Source: Bacteroidota bacterium (GTDB lineage: Bacteria > Bacteroidota > Ignavibacteria > Ignavibacteriales > Ignavibacteriaceae). From it: 64,000 bases of DNA. Shown one piece after another: positions 61,386 through 64,000 of this stretch (its first letter is position 1; every line of letters begins with the position of its first letter). Both the position numbers and the translations under genes were made by a program. A model generated the notes under the pieces. That model was not told the DNA's origin. It searched no databases and saw nothing but the letters and a program-made list of their open reading frames with translations. Location of the stretch: assembly GCA_022573715.1 (NCBI GenBank), contig JACZTL010000014.1, forward strand, positions 1 to 64,000. Direction: 5' to 3'.

Positions 61386-61867
61386 TACTTTAATGTAAAT
61401 ATGAATGATAAAGTTATTGCATAGCTCAAATAAATATTAGTTACTGTAACAGTAACTTTTTTATAAAATGTTTGATTTGAGCTAACATTATTGGGATTAT
61501 TCTCTTCAACATATTGAATTACACACGTTACGCTGTAACCTTCTGTGTGTGGTGCATCAATATTTCTCACAAAATTATTATAATCATCAATGTCATTGTA
61601 ATTAGGATAAGTTTCCCCAGCATCAGGTCCTAAATTTGCTGAAGAAGTTAAACTTAGAACATTTGTAGTTGGAAATTCTGTTGTGGATTTATCAAAACTC
61701 TTAACCTTTATTTCTTCAATTAAATCATTAGCCAAAGAAATTGCGGTTAAACTAATTTTATTTTCAATATCAACTGTCGAAGTTGTTAAAATTGCTTTAT
61801 TAAATCTCAAAGATGTTAATGATAAAATAAACATGCCGCCAATTGCTAAAAAAGATTGTATATTCAT
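61385..61867 (-). CDS. PilV-like minor-pilin-type protein
   Basis: This 160-residue protein has a hydrophobic N-terminal helix (SFLAIGGMFILSLTSLRF), an alpha stretch ISLTAISLANDLIEEIKVKSFD and a beta domain ending in TVTVTNIYLSYAITLSFIF. The order PilV, PilW, PilX, with sizes rising in the same way as in type IV pilus minor-pilin operons, supports the assignment. Similarity of each protein alone is weak. It is first in the operon, 49 bases downstream of a sigma54-type promoter. The classical G-F-T-L-x-E processing motif is not present. Confidence 0.55.
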   Translation of the reverse strand: MNIQSFLAIGGMFILSLTSLRFNKAILTTSTVDIENKISLTAISLANDLIEEIKVKSFDKSTTEFPTTNVLSLTSSANLGPDAGETYPNYNDIDDYNNFVRNIDAPHTEGYSVTCVIQYVEENNPNNVSSNQTFYKKVTVTVTNIYLSYAITLSFIFTLK

Positions 61868-61915
61868 CGTAATTTTTATAAAATGAAAATTATTATTAAA
61901 TAGTAGTTATACTTC

Positions 61916-61931
61916 AGCAATAAATATGCCT
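61916..61931 (-). promoter_or_regulatory. Sigma54-type promoter of the pilin-like operon
   Basis: On the minus strand AGGCAT (61931-61926), five bases (ATTTA), then TTGCT (61920-61916) fits TGGCAC-N5-TTGCW with correct GG/GC spacing; only two bases differ from consensus. Transcription would begin near 61905, about 38 bases before the PilV-like ATG. The adjacent upstream gene encodes an NtrC-family activator. Confidence 0.65.
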
Positions 61932-62050
61932 AAATAATGGAATGTGAAAAGTGTTGAAAAAATGTTTTTTTGAATGGGGGAAAAATAATTATTTTATAAA
62001 TGGTTTACCGGACGGCATATCTGACGTCAAATTTGTCGTTTATAATTAAA

Positions 62051-63421
62051 TTATTTTTTTACTTTTTGTAAGCGTCTTTGCAAAGTTCTTTCACTTATAC
62101 CTAAAATAAATGCAGCTTTCTGAACATTACCCATTGTATGTTTCATAACAACTTTTATATAATCTTTAACGACAGCATCAATAGAATTAAATTTGTTTTC
62201 TACAACACCTAAATTATCTAATACGGAATTAGCGAGATCGGGGATATCGATTTGGGTTATTAATGTTTGATCTTTAGTTTTGGCAACTGCATTTAAGACT
62301 ATGTTTTCTAACTCTCTTACATTACCGGGGTACGAATAATGATTTAATTTTATAAGAATTTCACCGTCAAAGCCTAAAACATTTTTCTTATAAATTTTAT
62401 TTCCTATTGCAAGAAAATGATTAGTGAGAAGTGTAACATCTTCCTTGTGTGAACGCAAAGGAGGAAGGTTAATAAACCCTCTTGTTAGCCTATAATATAA
62501 ATCCTTCCTGAACTCATTACGTTCAATAGCAGCGGATAAATCCTTATTTGTAGCGGCTATAATCCGTGAATTTAATTTGATAGGTTTTGAACTGCCTATT
62601 CTATAAAGTTCATTATACTGAATAGTTCTGAGTAATTTGCCCTGTAATTCCATTGGTAATTCACCAATCTCATCAAGAAAAATTGTGCCGGAGTTTGCTG
62701 ATTCAAAATAACCTTTCTTTTGAATTGCAGCTCCTGTGAATGCTCCTTTTTCGTGACCAAAAAGTTCGCTTTCAAATAAAGATGGTGAAATTGAAGCGAC
62801 ATTAACAACAACAAAAGGTTTATCTTTTCTTTCTGAAAATTCGTGAATTTTCCTTGCTATTAAATCTTTTCCTGTTCCTGTTTCACCTGTTATTAAAATA
62901 GTTTCGTTTGTTGGTGCAAATATTTTAACTAATTCAAAAACTTTGAAAACCTCTTTGGAATTAGTAATAATTTCAGGAAACTCTTTTTCCCATTTTTTCT
63001 CCGTTGCTTTATCAAAATTTCTTAGAGCATCACGCTCTAAGGAAAGAAGCTTTTTCTCAAGGGCACGCTTTATTGTAAGAAATAATCTATCCAAATCAGG
63101 TGGTTTAGTGATAAATTCGTAAGCACCAAGATTAATTGCTTCTAAAGCTAATTTAACATCTTCAATCGCAGTTACCATTATAACAGGTATTTGAGGAAAT
63201 TTCTGATTGACTTTATCTAATAATTCCATTCCATTCATCTGAGGCATATATATATCTAACATAATAAGATCAATGTTTTTCTTTTCCAAAATATTTAACA
63301 CTTTCAGGGGGTTGGTTTCAGTAATTATATTATTATAACCTTCATCATTAAGTAAATTTTGCAAAAGATTAAGATAAGAGGCTTCGTCATCCACTATCAG
63401 AATAGAACTATTATTCATCAA
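62051..63421 (-). CDS. Sigma54-dependent response regulator, NtrC type
   Basis: This 456-residue activator has a receiver with acceptor Asp56 (LIMLDIYMP) and a full AAA+ domain with Walker A TGETGTGKD near 178, GHEKGAFTGAAIQ (sigma54 loop) near 222 and GTIFLDEIGEL. A short C-terminal Fis-type helix-turn-helix reads VQKAAFILGISERTLQRRLQK. The gene is immediately upstream of the pilin-like operon and a sigma54-type promoter on the same strand, so it is the likely regulator. No kinase is adjacent; it may take phosphate from a distant one. A TGACGTCA-type palindrome at 62029-62036 between the two could be its site. Confidence 0.92.
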   Translation of the reverse strand: MMNNSSILIVDDEASYLNLLQNLLNDEGYNNIITETNPLKVLNILEKKNIDLIMLDIYMPQMNGMELLDKVNQKFPQIPVIMVTAIEDVKLALEAINLGAYEFITKPPDLDRLFLTIKRALEKKLLSLERDALRNFDKATEKKWEKEFPEIITNSKEVFKVFELVKIFAPTNETILITGETGTGKDLIARKIHEFSERKDKPFVVVNVASISPSLFESELFGHEKGAFTGAAIQKKGYFESANSGTIFLDEIGELPMELQGKLLRTIQYNELYRIGSSKPIKLNSRIIAATNKDLSAAIERNEFRKDLYYRLTRGFINLPPLRSHKEDVTLLTNHFLAIGNKIYKKNVLGFDGEILIKLNHYSYPGNVRELENIVLNAVAKTKDQTLITQIDIPDLANSVLDNLGVVENKFNSIDAVVKDYIKVVMKHTMGNVQKAAFILGISERTLQRRLQKVKK

Positions 63422-63621
63422 AATCTCGTTTTATAATTATTAGATTGTATTGCACAATATTATATCGATAAAACAAATTTATCAAATTTTTCCTTAAATT
63501 TATTTTTATTTCTTCTGACCTGTTTTACAATCATTAATCATTCCAAATAATTTCATCCCAAATTTTTGTATTTTAAATATTAATTAAAATATATTTTAGA
63601 CATATTACCAAGGAACGTATT

Positions 63622-64000
63622 ATGGTAGTAAATATAGATATGATTAAAAAAGTTTATTCCGAACTTGGGAGCAAAATTGAAAAAGCAAGATCAATTGTTG
63701 GAAGGCCATTAACCTATACGGATAAAGTACTTTATGCTCATTTAATTGTTTTACCTGAAAAAGAACTAAAAAGAGGTGAAGATTATACAGAACTTTCACC
63801 TGACAGAGTTGCAATGCAGGATGCTACAGCTCAAATGACGTTGCTTCAATTTATGCATGCAGGTAAAAAAGAAAGCGCAGTTCCAACAACTGTACACTGC
63901 GATCATTTAATTCAGGCACAAGTAGGCGCTAAAGATGATCTACTGCAGGCTACAACAGATAACAAAGAAGTATATGATTTTCTTCAAAGTTCTTCTAACA
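63622..64000 (+). CDS. Aconitate hydratase, N-terminal part
   Basis: Aconitase isomerises citrate to isocitrate in the TCA cycle with a 4Fe-4S cluster. The visible 126 codons carry VGRPLTYTDKVLYAHL, ELSPDRVAMQDATAQMTLLQFM and VPTTVHCDHLIQAQVGAKDDL, the N-terminal hallmarks of the mitochondrial-type AcnA. The start codon follows an AAGGAACG ribosome site at 63610. The gene runs off the right edge, so the iron-sulfur cysteines are not seen. Confidence 0.93.
   Translation, partial: MVVNIDMIKKVYSELGSKIEKARSIVGRPLTYTDKVLYAHLIVLPEKELKRGEDYTELSPDRVAMQDATAQMTLLQFMHAGKKESAVPTTVHCDHLIQAQVGAKDDLLQATTDNKEVYDFLQSSSN

Noticed and set aside
1-64000. Prophage, integrative element or transposon.
   Set aside because: No integrase, transposase, phage structural gene, tRNA attachment site or long direct repeat was seen; only short palindromic repeats occur.

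Overview
The window looks like chromosomal DNA from a low-GC member of the Bacteroidetes/Chlorobi (FCB) group, most likely an Ignavibacteria-type bacterium. The evidence is two secreted proteins ending in the type IX secretion sorting domain with the QNYPNPFNP motif, a GldC homologue, a promoter of the TTTG-N20-TAnnTTT type, tightly overlapping genes and AT-rich spacers. No rRNA, tRNA, CRISPR array, transposase or phage gene was found. The sequence cuts a secreted-protein gene at the left edge and an aconitase gene at the right edge.

Region by region: 0.5-7.6 kb is a complete histidine operon (hisL-G-D-C-B-H-A-F-IE, minus strand) with a translated His-rich leader peptide and an attenuator. 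7.8-13.8 kb holds rsmI, proS (with an in-frame palindromic insertion), a secreted protein of about 13 tandem repeats and a U32 peptidase. 14-19.6 kb holds a porin, two YceI-family proteins behind a sigma54-type promoter with an upstream inverted repeat, and an NtrC/NtrB-type two-component pair. 19.7-26.3 kb holds a VUT-family transporter, a hydrolase, a decayed receiver-domain remnant, gmhA, a GGGP synthase-like gene, an ArsC-like protein and a LiaF/LytS/LytR trio. 26.4-33 kb holds a large sortilin-like protein, a CoA-acylating aldehyde dehydrogenase and a class V aminotransferase.

33.2-38.5 kb is a cell-wall recycling operon (GlcNAc-kinase-like, AmpG-like permease, serine hydrolase, family 3 glycosidase). 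38.7-45.6 kb holds a LytTR regulator, two lipoproteins including a PQQ-type sugar dehydrogenase, gldC, a nuclease, a phosphohexomutase and small exported proteins. 45.8-56.3 kb holds a second sorting-domain protein, a second class V aminotransferase, a Lon-like protease coupled to pyruvate kinase, an AmrS-like radical SAM enzyme, a short-chain dehydrogenase and a glycosyltransferase. 56.4-59.3 kb is a three-gene type III polyketide cluster, followed by a lone GroES-like gene. 59.8-63.4 kb is a three-gene set resembling PilV/PilW/PilX minor pilins, preceded by a sigma54-type promoter and an NtrC-family activator.

The best candidates for follow-up are the polyketide cluster, the pilin-like operon under apparent sigma54 control, the sigma54/YceI/porin locus, and the his attenuator whose leader codons double as the antiterminator arm. 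Several dispersed palindromic repeats are present. One sits inside proS and another supplies the stop codons of two unrelated genes.
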